Of a stretch of 64,000 bases of DNA, positions 16,637 to 25,430 are shown piece by piece (positions within the stretch are counted from its first letter, which is position 1; each line of letters begins with the position of its first letter). Below the pieces are notes generated by a model. That model was not told where the DNA came from, searched no databases, and saw only the letters and a program-made list of their open reading frames with translations. Source of the stretch: Sphingomonas aerophila. GTDB lineage: Bacteria; Pseudomonadota; Alphaproteobacteria; Sphingomonadales; Sphingomonadaceae. The position numbers and the translations under genes were made by a program. The stretch lies in assembly GCF_014199305.1 (NCBI RefSeq), contig NZ_JACIJK010000006.1:62001-126000 (forward strand), read 5' to 3'.

Positions 16637-17598
16637 TGAGCAGCTCCGGGCGAGTTCCAGCGCTTGTCGGCGGGGAAGACGTCGTCCAATCCACCCTTCA
16701 GCGCCGATCCGTAAACAGGGTTGGGCAGCACGAACCAGCCCGCGCCCCACAGCAACGCGAGCGCCGGCGCGGCGACCGCATCCCGTCGAGCACGCACAGG
16801 CTGGCCCGCGTTGAACAGGTCGGAAAAATCGCCAAGCTGGTCGCCACCCATCGCGATCACGCAATAACGCGCGGCGATGGTCGCGCGGCGCAAGTCCTTG
16901 CGCGAACCGGTCGGGTCGTCACCGGCCACGAACAGGGTCTCACCATGTCGCGCCGGGCCCAGTCCCGCGCCGTTCAGCGACGCCGCGGTCTGCTCCACCG
17001 TGCCGACCGAGCGGTTGGTGTTGAACACCGGGGTCACTCCCATGGCCCGCAGAGTCGCAAGCGCCTCGCGAGCACCCGGCACCGGCGAAACCTGCGCCAC
17101 GCCCGTCCTCTCCCACGCCTGCCAGCGTGCCTGGTCATAGGAACGTCCCGGATGCGCTGCGTCGTCCGCCTCGAAGCCGAGGTTGAGCAGCACGGTTTCG
17201 TCCACGTCGAACACGGCGGCCAGCGGCTTTGCCCCGCATGGCACAAAGCGGGGCGCGTCCAGCGTCGCGCCGCTCGCCAGCACCACGCTGTCCGTCGGCC
17301 GAGCCTTGGCCCTTGCTGCCGCATAGCCGACCAGACCGCGCCACGCCTGGATGCTGATCGCCGCGCCCTCGCCCGACCCGTACAGATATTGCATGCCCGG
17401 CGGCACCGAACCCGGAGTCACCGCGGCCGGTGGCGGTGCCACTGTTGCCGCCATCGGAGTGGCCGCGACCGGCGGCTCTGCAGAAGGGATGGTCGCGCAC
17501 CCCGCCAGCAGCGCTCCCGCGCATGCAGGGGCCCAAGCAGATCTGCGCCACGCCCGACTTGCCGGCCCGGCGTCGCGGCCGGGAACTGCCAGTGTCAC
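16633..17598 (-). CDS. HAD-superfamily acid phosphatase lipoprotein (class C, e(P4)-like)
   Basis: An outer-membrane or periplasmic phosphatase of the HAD IIIB group, which includes the e(P4) 5'-nucleotidases. The lipobox LLAGC places the lipidated cysteine at residue 34 after a rather long basic leader. A Pro/Ala-rich linker follows, then the HAD nucleophile motif FDVDETVL (Asp131, Asp133), PVFNTNRS for motif II and the GGDQLGDFSDLF motif. The C-terminal end (WFVLPNPVYGSALKGGLD) matches the class C family. ATGA overlaps on both ends place it between scoA and DUF5076 in one transcript. Substrate is not evident. Confidence 0.9.
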   Translation of the reverse strand: MTLAVPGRDAGPASRAWRRSAWAPACAGALLAGCATIPSAEPPVAATPMAATVAPPPAAVTPGSVPPGMQYLYGSGEGAAISIQAWRGLVGYAAARAKARPTDSVVLASGATLDAPRFVPCGAKPLAAVFDVDETVLLNLGFEADDAAHPGRSYDQARWQAWERTGVAQVSPVPGAREALATLRAMGVTPVFNTNRSVGTVEQTAASLNGAGLGPARHGETLFVAGDDPTGSRKDLRRATIAARYCVIAMGGDQLGDFSDLFNAGQPVRARRDAVAAPALALLWGAGWFVLPNPVYGSALKGGLDDVFPADKRWNSPGAAQ

Positions 17599-18332
17599 GC
17601 CCCGACCTCCGACCCTGCAGCCGCGCTTGCCTCGGCGCGTTGACGCGTCGTGCGGAACTCGATCTTCTTGTCGTAGGGGGCGCCGACGATCATGCGCTTC
17701 ACGTAAATGCCCGGCAAATGGATCGCGTCGGGATCAAGCGCCCCTACAGGCACAACTTCCTCAACTTCGGCCACGCAGATCCGCCCCGCCGTCGCCATCG
17801 GCTGGTTGAAATTGCGCGCCGTCTTGCGAAAGATCAGATTGCCGCTCTCGTCGGCCTTCCAGCCCTTGATGATGGAAAGGTCGGCACGGATACCGCGCTC
17901 CAGGATGTAATCCTCGCCATCGAAGGACTTCACTTCCTTCCCCTCGGCCACCAGCGTGCCGACGCCCGTCTTGGTGTAAAAGCCCGGAATGCCGGCACCA
18001 CCCGCGCGGCACCGCTCGGCGAGCGTCCCTTGCGGGCAGAACTCCACCTCCAGTTCGCCCGACAGGTATTGCCGCTCGAATTCCTTGTTCTCGCCGACAT
18101 AGGATGAGATCATCTTCGCGACCTGGCGAGACCGCAGCAGCTTGCCGAGCCCGACGCCGTCCACGCCCGCATTGTTCGACGCGATCGTCAGGCCCGTGAC
18201 CCCGCTCGCCTCGATGGCGTCGATCAATCGCTCTGGAATGCCGCACAGGCCAAAGCCGCCCGCACAGATCAGCATGTTGTCGTGCAACAGCCCGTCCAGC
18301 GCCGCCGCCGCGTCGGGATACAGCTTGTTCAT
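17595..18332 (-). CDS. scoA: 3-oxoacid CoA-transferase subunit A
   Basis: Alpha subunit of succinyl-CoA:3-ketoacid CoA-transferase. The 245-residue protein has the CoA-binding glycine-rich FGLCGIPERL, the TIASNNAGVDGVGLG segment, the QLS-type LEVEFCPQGTLAERCRAGGAGIPGFYT block (cut here by eye at residues ~85-112) and ERGIRADLSIIKGWKADESGNL. It is first in a four-gene leftward operon (scoA, acid phosphatase, DUF5076, scoB), with four-base overlaps at each junction. It must pair with ScoB for activity. Confidence 0.95.
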   Translation of the reverse strand: MNKLYPDAAAALDGLLHDNMLICAGGFGLCGIPERLIDAIEASGVTGLTIASNNAGVDGVGLGKLLRSRQVAKMISSYVGENKEFERQYLSGELEVEFCPQGTLAERCRAGGAGIPGFYTKTGVGTLVAEGKEVKSFDGEDYILERGIRADLSIIKGWKADESGNLIFRKTARNFNQPMATAGRICVAEVEEVVPVGALDPDAIHLPGIYVKRMIVGAPYDKKIEFRTTRQRAEASAAAGSEVGA

Positions 18333-18398
18333 GGGCGACCCTCCTGCGCGCCGCCCTAGCGAGCGGGCGCGCAGCGGGTCAAGCGAGCGCGCCTCGCG

Positions 18399-18791
18399 TC
18401 ACTTCTTGGGGGGGAGGCGATAGGGGGTGAACTCGCCCAGCGACACGCTGCCGCGTTCGAACCGGCTCCCGCGGTCGATCAGGCGCACCAGGTCCAGGCT
18501 GCACAGCTGCGACGTGAACTGGCGGGTCACCAGGATATCATCCTCTCGCAGCGACTCCGCACCCGACCGCGGGCGGTTGACCCACAGGGTGCCGCCCTGC
18601 CGGTACACAATCGCCTGGCCTGGGATGATCTCGCTGTTCTGGGTTTGCTGCGGAAGGATGCAACTGGTCGGCCTGCCTGCAACTCGCCCGTCCAGAAGCT
18701 TGGCAAGCTTCACGTCGGGGGTGTCGCGCTTGGCCAGCGCAGGGGCTGCGACCAGCGCAGCGGCGGACAGGGCAAGAAGAATGTTTCGCAT
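18399..18791 (-). CDS. Hypothetical secreted protein
   Basis: A 130-residue protein with a clear Sec signal peptide (MRNILLALSAAALVAAPALA, cleavage near residue 20). The mature part has two cysteines (GRPTSCILP and TSQLCSLDL) that could form a disulfide and alternating beta-like stretches (AIVYRQGGTLWVNRP, VSLGEFTPYRLPP). I recognise this as a recurring unnamed periplasmic protein type in sphingomonads but cannot assign a function. It stands alone, divergent from the TPP enzyme gene and 66 bases before scoA. Confidence 0.7.
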   Translation of the reverse strand: MRNILLALSAAALVAAPALAKRDTPDVKLAKLLDGRVAGRPTSCILPQQTQNSEIIPGQAIVYRQGGTLWVNRPRSGAESLREDDILVTRQFTSQLCSLDLVRLIDRGSRFERGSVSLGEFTPYRLPPKK

Positions 18792-18876
18792 GGGACAGCA
18801 ATTACCACATCGGCGCTGAACACATGCTGACTTGCCGCAAGTTGGCGCTCGGCCCAGCCCGCGCTACGGCGGCCCG

Positions 18877-20520
18877 ATGACCAGCAGATCCGGCGGCCGA
18901 ATCCTTGTTGACCAACTCGCCATCCAGGGGTGCGAACGACTGTTCACCGTGCCCGGCGAAAGCTTCCTGGCGGTGCTCGACGCGCTCCACGACACGTCGT
19001 CGATCGAGACGGTGGTGTGCCGGCAGGAAGGCGGCGTCACCTTCATGGCCTGCGCAGATGGTGCGCTGACCGGGCGCCCGGGCGTCTCCTTTGTCACCCG
19101 CGGGCCGGGCGCTACAAACGCCGCTATCGGCGTCCATGTCGCGATGCAGGATTCGCAGCCGATGATCCTGTTCATTGGCGATGTCGACCGGTCCACCCGC
19201 GACCGCGAAGCGTTCCAGGAGGTCGACTTTCAGGCAATGTTCGCGCCGCTCGCGAAATGGACCGCCCGAATCGACGATGCTCGCCGCATCCCCGAATATG
19301 TTGCCCGCGCCTATGCCACCGCCATGAACGGCCGGCCGGGCCCGGTCGTGCTCGCGTTGCCGGAGGACATGCTGCTCGAAACGGTGGAGGCAGTGGACCG
19401 CCCCCGGATTACGCGTGCACCACAAGCGGTCGACGACGACTCCCTCGCTCGCCTCGGCGACCTGCTTGCCACAGCCGAGCGCCCGGTTGCGATCATCGGC
19501 GGAGCGGGGTGGACCAGCCATGCCGGCCAGGACGTCGCCGCCTGGGCCGATCGCACCGGCGTGCCGCTCGTCGCCGCCTTTCGTCGGCAGGATGCAGTGC
19601 CGAACGATTGCCCCGCCTATGCCGGAAACCTCGGCTATGGCCCCAATCCCAAGGTGGTCGAACGCGTTCGCTCTGCCGATCTGCTGCTGGTAATCGGCGC
19701 GCGTCTGGGGGAGGCAACCACCGACGGCTACACGTTGGTCACCCCCGATCACCCCGACCAGCGCCTTGTCCATGTCCATCCCGATCCCGAGGAGTTGCAC
19801 AGCAGCTACCGAGCCGACCTAGCCATTTGCGCCGACATGTCGTCCTTTGCGGAGGCTCTCGCCGCACTCGATGGCCCCGCTCACCCGGCCGGCGCGGAGG
19901 CCCACGCCGACTATCGCGCCTGGTCCACGCCCCGGCCCCGCGCGAACGTGCGCCTCGATCTCGGACCCTGCGTCGCCGCGATGAAGGAAGCGATGCCGGC
20001 AGACACGATCATCTGCAACGGCGCTGGCAACTACTCGGGCTGGTGGCATCGCTACTGGCAATATGGCGGCTACGGGACCCAGCTTGCACCCACTGCGGGA
20101 GCGATGGGCTATGGCCTCCCCGCCGCAGTCGCGGCATCGCTCCGCTACCCGGCCCGCGCCGTTGTCGCACTGGCAGGCGACGGCGACTTCCTGATGAACG
20201 GACAGGAACTGGCCACCGCGGTCCAGCATGGCGCGTCGATCCTGGTGATCGTCGTGGACAACTCGGCCTATGGCACGATCCGCATGCACCAGGAACGCGA
20301 GTTCCCCGGCCGCGTCTCCGCCACCACCCTCGGCAATCCAGATTTCGCGGCCCTCGCCCGGGCCTTTGGTTGCTGGGCCGAGACGGTGGAGGAAACGGCG
20401 GCCTTCGCGCCCGCCCTCGGCCGCGCCCTGAACCAGCCGGGCGTCCGCCTGCTGCACCTCAAGACCGACCTGGAACAGATTACCGCTGGCACGACGCTGA
20501 CGGCGATCCGCAGCAAGTGA
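18877..20520 (+). CDS. Thiamine pyrophosphate-dependent enzyme, acetolactate-synthase-like
   Basis: A TPP-binding enzyme of the acetohydroxyacid synthase / benzoylformate decarboxylase superfamily. The 547-residue protein has the three usual domains: the PYR domain with catalytic glutamate in VVCRQEGGVTF (Glu51), a central domain, and the PP domain with the GDGDFLMN ... DNSAYGTI TPP/Mg motif from about residue 434. Typical substrate-defining residues cannot be matched with confidence by eye, so decarboxylase, carboligase or synthase remain open; no small ilvH-type subunit is nearby. I chose ATG 18877 over an upstream TTG that adds unrelated residues. Confidence 0.85.
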   Translation: MTSRSGGRILVDQLAIQGCERLFTVPGESFLAVLDALHDTSSIETVVCRQEGGVTFMACADGALTGRPGVSFVTRGPGATNAAIGVHVAMQDSQPMILFIGDVDRSTRDREAFQEVDFQAMFAPLAKWTARIDDARRIPEYVARAYATAMNGRPGPVVLALPEDMLLETVEAVDRPRITRAPQAVDDDSLARLGDLLATAERPVAIIGGAGWTSHAGQDVAAWADRTGVPLVAAFRRQDAVPNDCPAYAGNLGYGPNPKVVERVRSADLLLVIGARLGEATTDGYTLVTPDHPDQRLVHVHPDPEELHSSYRADLAICADMSSFAEALAALDGPAHPAGAEAHADYRAWSTPRPRANVRLDLGPCVAAMKEAMPADTIICNGAGNYSGWWHRYWQYGGYGTQLAPTAGAMGYGLPAAVAASLRYPARAVVALAGDGDFLMNGQELATAVQHGASILVIVVDNSAYGTIRMHQEREFPGRVSATTLGNPDFAALARAFGCWAETVEETAAFAPALGRALNQPGVRLLHLKTDLEQITAGTTLTAIRSK

Positions 20521-20562
20521 CGTTTACCGCTTGTGGAGGGCTGCTGGTGTAAGCGGCCCTTC

Positions 20563-21228
20563 ATGAGCGCCACCCCTGCCCTGTGGACCGCCCGCGTGAT
20601 CCTGGCCAGCGCGCTCGGGATCGGCATCGCGGTGGTCGCCGCCAGTCGCCATCGCGATGCGCCCCCGGCCATTGCTGCGACCCTAGCGCCACCCGTAGCT
20701 GAGCCTGTCTCGCCTGTTCGGCAAAAGCCGGCCCCGACGCCCAGCCCTGCTCCCGAAGCCTACGCGATCAAGCGCATCCTCGATACAGGCGGCCCGATCA
20801 AATACGGCGCGTGGTTCTGGAATGACAAGGAGGTTCCCGCCGGCCGCGTCGTCGTTACCGTCGACCTGGAAGCCAATGTCCTTTCCGTGTTCCGCGCAGG
20901 ATATGAGGTCGGTACGGCGGCCGTCATCTATGGCGCTGACTCGAAACCGACCCCGACCGGCGTATACCCGGTGATTGGCAAGGACGCTGACCACGTCTCC
21001 AACCTGTACGATGCGCCAATGCCGTACATGCTGCGGCTGACCAATGACGGCATCTCGATACACGGCAGCAAGGTTGCGTTCGATGCCGCTACCCATGGCT
21101 GCATCGGCATTCCCACGCCGTTCGCCCGCAAGCTGTTCGGGCTGGTGAAGCTGGGAGACCAGGTCATCGTCACACGCGGAGAGAAGCTGGACCTCGGCCA
21201 GTCAGTGACCGCCGCCAAGCGCACCTGA
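20563..21228 (+). CDS. L,D-transpeptidase family protein (YkuD domain)
   Basis: A periplasmic enzyme that makes 3-3 peptidoglycan crosslinks or attaches lipoproteins to the wall. The 221-residue product has an N-terminal membrane anchor (residues about 9-27), a Pro/Ala-rich linker, then the YkuD domain with SIHGSK and the active-site block THGCIGIP (His178, Cys180). PTPTGVYPV is the typical substrate loop. It is separated from the preceding TPP enzyme by 42 bases on the same strand. A hairpin follows the stop (21255-21297). Confidence 0.9.
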   Translation: MSATPALWTARVILASALGIGIAVVAASRHRDAPPAIAATLAPPVAEPVSPVRQKPAPTPSPAPEAYAIKRILDTGGPIKYGAWFWNDKEVPAGRVVVTVDLEANVLSVFRAGYEVGTAAVIYGADSKPTPTGVYPVIGKDADHVSNLYDAPMPYMLRLTNDGISIHGSKVAFDAATHGCIGIPTPFARKLFGLVKLGDQVIVTRGEKLDLGQSVTAAKRT

Positions 21229-21254
21229 GCCCCTCCGAAGGCACCATCCTAAAA

Positions 21255-21297
21255 GCAAAGCGGCGCGCAGACCTCATCAGGTCCACACGCCGCTTGC
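21255..21297. terminator. Bidirectional hairpin between convergent genes
   Basis: Outer arms GCAAAGCGGCG (21255) and CGCCGCTTGC (21288) pair with one bulged A, and the inner GACCT (21270) pairs with AGGTC (21279). It separates the rightward L,D-transpeptidase from the leftward CsbD gene. No clear T-run follows in either direction. Confidence 0.5.
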
Positions 21298-21336
21298 AAT
21301 CAGCACCAGCAGCCAGGGCCGCCGGTTACCCGATCA

Positions 21337-21519
21337 TCAGATATCGTCGCCGAGTGCGCCCTTGACGCTGCCCTTGAACTGCTCGCCCTTGCCCTGCACT
21401 TCCTGGGCCTTGCCTTCGGCCGCCAGATCCGGGTCGCGGTTATGCTCGCCGATCGCCTGCTTTACGTTGCCGATCGCCTCATTGACGTTGCCTTTGATCT
21501 TGTCGGTCAGCTCGCCCAT
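21337..21519 (-). CDS. CsbD family stress-response protein
   Basis: A 60-residue, highly hydrophilic, helical protein (MGELTDKIKGNVNEAIG ... QVQGKGEQFKGSVKGALGDDI) of the CsbD family, induced by general stress in many bacteria; molecular function unknown. AAAGGAG precedes the ATG at an ideal distance. An EcfG-type promoter lies 72-96 bases upstream (21591-21615), which supports membership of the general stress regulon. It is monocistronic, with a terminator-like hairpin beyond its stop. Confidence 0.92.
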   Translation of the reverse strand: MGELTDKIKGNVNEAIGNVKQAIGEHNRDPDLAAEGKAQEVQGKGEQFKGSVKGALGDDI

Positions 21520-21590
21520 GGTGAACTCCTTTGTGGTCGCGCCTGCTGCTCGCCGGGATTGGCTGCGCGCGCGGTGATCACGTGAAGATA

Positions 21591-21615
21591 AACGGCTTGA
21601 GCGGCCGGCTGTTCC
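21591..21615 (-). promoter_or_regulatory. EcfG-type general stress promoter for CsbD
   Basis: On the minus strand, GGAAC (21615-21611) and CGTT (21594-21591) are separated by exactly 16 bases, matching the alphaproteobacterial EcfG sigma-factor consensus GGAAC-N16/17-CGTT. The element is oriented toward the CsbD gene and leaves a leader of about 65 bases. Pattern seen; use by EcfG is inferred from the consensus and from the type of gene it precedes. Confidence 0.8.
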
Positions 21616-21628
21616 GCTTTCGGCTGCT

Positions 21629-22636
21629 TTAGATTAGTCCTGCCAACGGGCTCGACGGGTCGGCATAGCGCCGCTGCCCCATCCGCCCGGCCCGATAAGC
21701 GAGCCGCCCCGCGTCCACCGCCGCACGCATGGCTGCTGCCATCATCACCGGGTCCTTGGCTTCGGCGATGGCCGTGTTCATCAGAACACCGTCACAGCCC
21801 AGCTCCATCGCCACAGCCGCATCGGATGCCGTGCCGACGCCAGCATCGACCAGCACCGGCACCCCCGCGCCCTCCACGATCAGCCGGATGGTGACCCGGT
21901 TCTGGATGCCCAGCCCCGATCCGATCGGCGCACCGAGCGGCATGATCGCGACCGCCCCCGCTTCCTCCAGCTGCTTCGCCGCGATGGGGTCGTCAGTGCA
22001 ATACACCATCGGCTTGAAGCCCTCGCGCACCAGCACCTCCGTCGCCTTCAGCGTTTCGCGCATGTCGGGATAAAGCGTCTTGGCTTCCCCCAGCACTTCC
22101 AGCTTTACGAGGTCCCAGCCGCCCGCCTCACGCGCCAGGCGCAAGGTCCGGATCGCCTCGTCCGCGGTGAAGCAGCCCGCTGTGTTGGGCAGATAAGTCA
22201 CCCGCTTGGGATCAATGAAGTCGGTCAGCATCGGCGCCTTGGGGTCGCTGACGTTTACCCGCCGCACCGCCACAGTGACGATCTCCGCCCCGCTCGCCTC
22301 CAGCGCCGCCGCGTTCTGGGCAAAGTCCTTGTACTTGCCGGTGCCGACGATCAGCCGCGAACGAAAAGTCCTGCCCGCCACCGTCCAGCTGTCATCGGCG
22401 ATAACTCCCGCATGGTCGCCGCCACCAACAAAATGGACGATCTCGATATCGTCGCCATCTTCGACGCATACCTGGCCGAGCGTGGACCGCGGCACCACTT
22501 CCATGTTTCGCTCCACCGCTACCTTTTCGGGCACCAGGCCAAGCTCGGTTGCAAGGTCGGCCAGCGAGATTCCCGCCGCGACGCGCTTGTGCTCGCCATT
22601 GACGCTGATGGTGACGGTGCCGTCGGTATGGGGCAT
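21629..22636 (-). CDS. thiG: Fused sulfur carrier ThiS - thiazole synthase ThiG
   Basis: A 335-residue single polypeptide that joins the thiamine sulfur carrier ThiS to ThiG, which makes the thiazole phosphate ring from 1-deoxyxylulose 5-phosphate, dehydroglycine and ThiS thiocarboxylate. Residues 7-73 are ThiS-like ([18 protein letters not shown] ... [10 protein letters not shown]), with the normally C-terminal Gly-Gly at 71-73 now internal. ThiG begins near residue 82; its Schiff-base lysine is in DLVKLEVLG (Lys178), and [11 protein letters not shown] and GVLMNTAIA are the phosphate sites. No thiF, thiO or TPP riboswitch is seen beside it. Confidence 0.93.
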   Translation of the reverse strand: MPHTDGTVTISVNGEHKRVAAGISLADLATELGLVPEKVAVERNMEVVPRSTLGQVCVEDGDDIEIVHFVGGGDHAGVIADDSWTVAGRTFRSRLIVGTGKYKDFAQNAAALEASGAEIVTVAVRRVNVSDPKAPMLTDFIDPKRVTYLPNTAGCFTADEAIRTLRLAREAGGWDLVKLEVLGEAKTLYPDMRETLKATEVLVREGFKPMVYCTDDPIAAKQLEEAGAVAIMPLGAPIGSGLGIQNRVTIRLIVEGAGVPVLVDAGVGTASDAAVAMELGCDGVLMNTAIAEAKDPVMMAAAMRAAVDAGRLAYRAGRMGQRRYADPSSPLAGLI

Positions 22637-22710
22637 GAGGCTTCTTCGCTGATGAAAGGGTTGCGGGCGAGATAGGCCCCGCGTCCCGGTTGCTCAACCA
22701 AAGGTTTCCT

Positions 22711-23145
22711 ATGCCCGATACGGTCCTCGTCCTGAACGGCCCCAATCTGAACCTGCTGGGCCTGCGCGAACCGCACATCTACGGCCATGACACGCTGGAC
22801 GACATTGCCGGCCAGCTGGAGGACCGCGCCCGCGAACTCGACCTCGATATCGACCTGCGCCAGTCCAATCATGAAGGGCACCTGGTTGACTGGCTGCACG
22901 AAGCGCAGGCGACGAACGCGCGTGCCGTGCTGCTCAACGCCGGCGGCTTCACCCACACCTCCGTGGCGATCCACGACGCGATCAAGGCGGTGACGACACC
23001 GGTGATCGAGGTGCACCTGTCCAACCCGCACGCCCGCGAATCCTTTCGTCACGTCAGCCTCGTCGGGCAGGCCGCGCGGGGAACCATCGCGGGCTTCGGC
23101 GCGCTTTCCTACCTCCTCGCGCTTGAAGCGGCGGCGCGCATCTGA
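22711..23145 (+). CDS. aroQ: Type II 3-dehydroquinate dehydratase
   Basis: Converts 3-dehydroquinate to 3-dehydroshikimate in the shikimate pathway; forms a dodecamer in characterised members. The 144-residue protein has [11 protein letters not shown] at the N terminus, the flexible lid tyrosine Tyr24 in [19 protein letters not shown], and [17 protein letters not shown] with the catalytic histidine region. ATG 22711 was chosen over an upstream in-frame start because it begins at the family's usual N terminus. It lies just upstream of accB-accC on the same strand, 34 bases from accB, an arrangement seen in other proteobacteria. Confidence 0.96.
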   Translation: MPDTVLVLNGPNLNLLGLREPHIYGHDTLDDIAGQLEDRARELDLDIDLRQSNHEGHLVDWLHEAQATNARAVLLNAGGFTHTSVAIHDAIKAVTTPVIEVHLSNPHARESFRHVSLVGQAARGTIAGFGALSYLLALEAAARI

Positions 23146-23179
23146 CAGTGGCGCGCGCTTACAAGGGGATTTTTGGCTA

Positions 23180-23680
23180 ATGGCCGACAACAACGAACCC
23201 AAGAACAACCAGGCCGCGATGCAGATCGATGTCGATCTGGTCCGCCAGCTGGCCGAACTGCTCGACACCACGCAGCTGACCGAGATCGAGGTGGAGGACA
23301 AGGATCGAAAGATCCGCGTCGCTCGCAAACCGGCAGCGGCGGCACCGGCGCAGGTCGCCTATGCTCCAACCGCGCCTGTGCCCTCTGCGCCCCTGGCGGC
23401 GGCTCCTGCCGCAGCGGAGATCGGCGCGTCGACCCCGGCCAGCACAGCGTCCGCGGTCCGCTCGCCGATGGTGGGAACCGCCTACCTGTCGGCGGAACCG
23501 GGCGCCAAGCCTTTCGCGGGCATCGGGCAAAAGGTATCCCCTGGAGACACGCTGCTGATCGTTGAAGCGATGAAGGTGATGAACCCGATCACCGCGCCCA
23601 GCGGCGGCACGGTAACGCAGGTGCTGGTCGAGAATGGGCAACCGGTCGAATTCGACCAGCCGCTGATCGTCGTCGAATAA
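23180..23680 (+). CDS. accB: Acetyl-CoA carboxylase biotin carboxyl carrier protein
   Basis: Carries the carboxybiotin between the AccC and AccAD active sites in the first step of fatty-acid synthesis. The 166-residue protein has an N-terminal recognition segment ([25 protein letters not shown]), an Ala/Pro-rich flexible linker (about 50-92) and the biotinyl domain ending with EAMKVMNPI, in which Lys132 is the biotinylated residue. The frame extends upstream, but ATG 23180 matches the family start. It is two bases from accC. Confidence 0.97.
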   Translation: MADNNEPKNNQAAMQIDVDLVRQLAELLDTTQLTEIEVEDKDRKIRVARKPAAAAPAQVAYAPTAPVPSAPLAAAPAAAEIGASTPASTASAVRSPMVGTAYLSAEPGAKPFAGIGQKVSPGDTLLIVEAMKVMNPITAPSGGTVTQVLVENGQPVEFDQPLIVVE

Positions 23681-23682
23681 TC

Positions 23683-25035
23683 ATGCGCCAGATCAAGAAG
23701 CTGCTGATCGCCAATCGCGGCGAGATCGCGCTGCGTATTCACCGCGCATGCCACGAAATGGGCATCAAGACGGTCGCGGTCCACTCCACGGCCGACACCG
23801 ACGCCATGCACGTGCGGCTGGCGGATGAGGCGATCTGCATCGGCCCGCCGGCCGCGACGGACAGCTATCTCAACATCCCGAACATCATCTCCGCGGCCGA
23901 GATCAGCGGCGCCGATGCGATCCATCCCGGCTACGGCTTTCTCAGCGAGAATGCCCGTTTCGCGGACATCGTCGAGTCGCACGACCTGCTGTTCGTCGGG
24001 CCCAAGCCCGAACACATCCGCACCATGGGCGACAAGGTAGAGGCCAAGCGCACCGCCGGCGCGCTCGGGCTTCCGCTGGTGCCGGGCTCTGACGGCGCGA
24101 TCAGCGACCTCGACGAGGCCAAGGCTCTTGCCGACCGGATCGGTTATCCGGTGATCATCAAGGCGGCGAGTGGCGGCGGCGGTCGCGGCATGAAGGTGTG
24201 CACCTCACCCGACCAGCTCGAAACTCTGATGCAGCAGGCCGGCACGGAGGCAAAGGCCGCGTTTGGCGATGCCACCGTTTACATGGAAAAGTACCTCGGC
24301 AACCCGCGGCACATCGAATTCCAGGTATTCGGCGACGGCAAAGGTAACGCCATCCACCTTGGCGAACGCGACTGTTCGCTGCAGCGCCGCCATCAAAAGG
24401 TGCTGGAGGAAGCACCCTCCCCGATCATCTCCGCCGAAGAGCGTGCCCGCATGGGCGGCGTCGTCGCTAAGGCGATGGCCGATATGAGCTATCGCGGCGC
24501 AGGCACGATCGAGTTCCTCTGGGAAGACGGTGAGTTCTACTTCATCGAGATGAACACTCGGCTTCAGGTCGAGCATCCGGTGACGGAGATGATCACCGGC
24601 ATCGACCTGGTGCGCGAACAGATCCGCGTGGCCGAAGGGCATCCGCTCTCCGTCACCCAGGACAAGGTGCAGTTCCGCGGCCACGCGATCGAGTGCCGCA
24701 TCAATGCCGAGGACCCGCGCACCTTTGCCCCCTCACCTGGCCTGGTGAAGCAGTTCCATGCGCCCGGCGGCATGCACGTCCGCGTCGATTCGGGGCTCTA
24801 CGCCGGCTACAAGGTGCCGCCTTACTACGACTCGATGATCGCGAAGCTGATCGTCTACGGCAACACGCGTGAAGGCTGCCTCGCCCGCCTGCGCCGTGCG
24901 CTGGAAGAGTTCGTGATTGAGGGCATGAAGACCACCATCCCCCTCCATCAGGCGCTGCTCGACGATCCGGAGTTTCAGCGCGGCGACTACACGATCAAGT
25001 GGCTTGAGGAATGGCTGGCCCGGCAAGCCCCATGA
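23683..25035 (+). CDS. accC: Acetyl-CoA carboxylase, biotin carboxylase subunit
   Basis: ATP-dependent carboxylation of biotin on AccB. The 450-residue length is standard. Visible are the N-terminal [15 protein letters not shown], the ATP-grasp glycine-rich loop [12 protein letters not shown], the [18 protein letters not shown] block, [14 protein letters not shown] and the catalytic-region ECRINAEDP. It is translationally close to accB (two-base gap) and followed by a strong GC hairpin at 25041-25086 that likely ends the aroQ-accB-accC transcript. Confidence 0.97.
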   Translation: MRQIKKLLIANRGEIALRIHRACHEMGIKTVAVHSTADTDAMHVRLADEAICIGPPAATDSYLNIPNIISAAEISGADAIHPGYGFLSENARFADIVESHDLLFVGPKPEHIRTMGDKVEAKRTAGALGLPLVPGSDGAISDLDEAKALADRIGYPVIIKAASGGGGRGMKVCTSPDQLETLMQQAGTEAKAAFGDATVYMEKYLGNPRHIEFQVFGDGKGNAIHLGERDCSLQRRHQKVLEEAPSPIISAEERARMGGVVAKAMADMSYRGAGTIEFLWEDGEFYFIEMNTRLQVEHPVTEMITGIDLVREQIRVAEGHPLSVTQDKVQFRGHAIECRINAEDPRTFAPSPGLVKQFHAPGGMHVRVDSGLYAGYKVPPYYDSMIAKLIVYGNTREGCLARLRRALEEFVIEGMKTTIPLHQALLDDPEFQRGDYTIKWLEEWLARQAP

Positions 25036-25040
25036 CGGCC

Positions 25041-25086
25041 GGGAGGGGGCGTCGTGGTCGCGTCTAGACAGCCCGACGCCCCTCCC
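25041..25086 (+). terminator. Hairpin after accC
   Basis: Arms GGGAGGGGGCGTCG (25041-25054) and CGACGCCCCTCCC (25074-25086) pair with one bulged G and a 19-base loop. It starts five bases beyond the accC stop. A short T-run (CTTTTC) lies about ten bases further on. Confidence 0.65.
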
Positions 25087-25321
25087 GCGGAATGATAGAC
25101 TTTTCGCATATAACTGAGACGACGCAGCGACATGGCCTGCGTGTAAGCCAGCGCCGTCGATACCTCGACGTGACGGGATGGCGCATGAGCCTTCACCCCT
25201 CTCTGACGGGGCCGAGAGGCGATGCGGCCGAGGTAGCTCCAACATCTCACAGCAACCGCAGACACGTCGACCACGCCTTTGCCGGGCTCGAAGAACTCAG
25301 GCTCCCGACCTTTGCCGGACG

Positions 25322-25381
25322 CGCCCACTCTGCCCACCAAACAAGCACCCACGCCCACTCTGCCCGAAAAAGCAGCACCAG
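25322..25381. repeat. Imperfect 30-base tandem duplication upstream of glnB
   Basis: CGCCCACTCTGCCC occurs at 25322-25335 and again at 25352-25365, exactly 30 bases apart, and AGCACC recurs at the same offset in both units (25344 and 25374). By eye about 23 of 30 positions agree. The second unit's AGCACC forms the left half of the NtrC-like dyad. Confidence 0.75.
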
Positions 25382-25392
25382 AATCGTGCTGC
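25372..25392. promoter_or_regulatory. NtrC-like enhancer site
   Basis: GCAGCAC and GTGCTGC form a perfect dyad around seven bases, containing GCAC-N7-GTGC, the arrangement of enterobacterial NtrC sites. It lies about 40-60 bases upstream of the sigma-54 promoter, closer than usual but workable for an enhancer. Pattern seen; binding inferred. Confidence 0.65.
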
Positions 25393-25430
25393 CATGCAGC
25401 AGAATCCCCCTTCCCCCTCGCCCCTCTCAC

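Noticed and set aside
22637..22710. TPP riboswitch before the ThiS-ThiG gene
   Set aside because: Only 74 bases separate it from aroQ and no CUGAGA-type core is visible.
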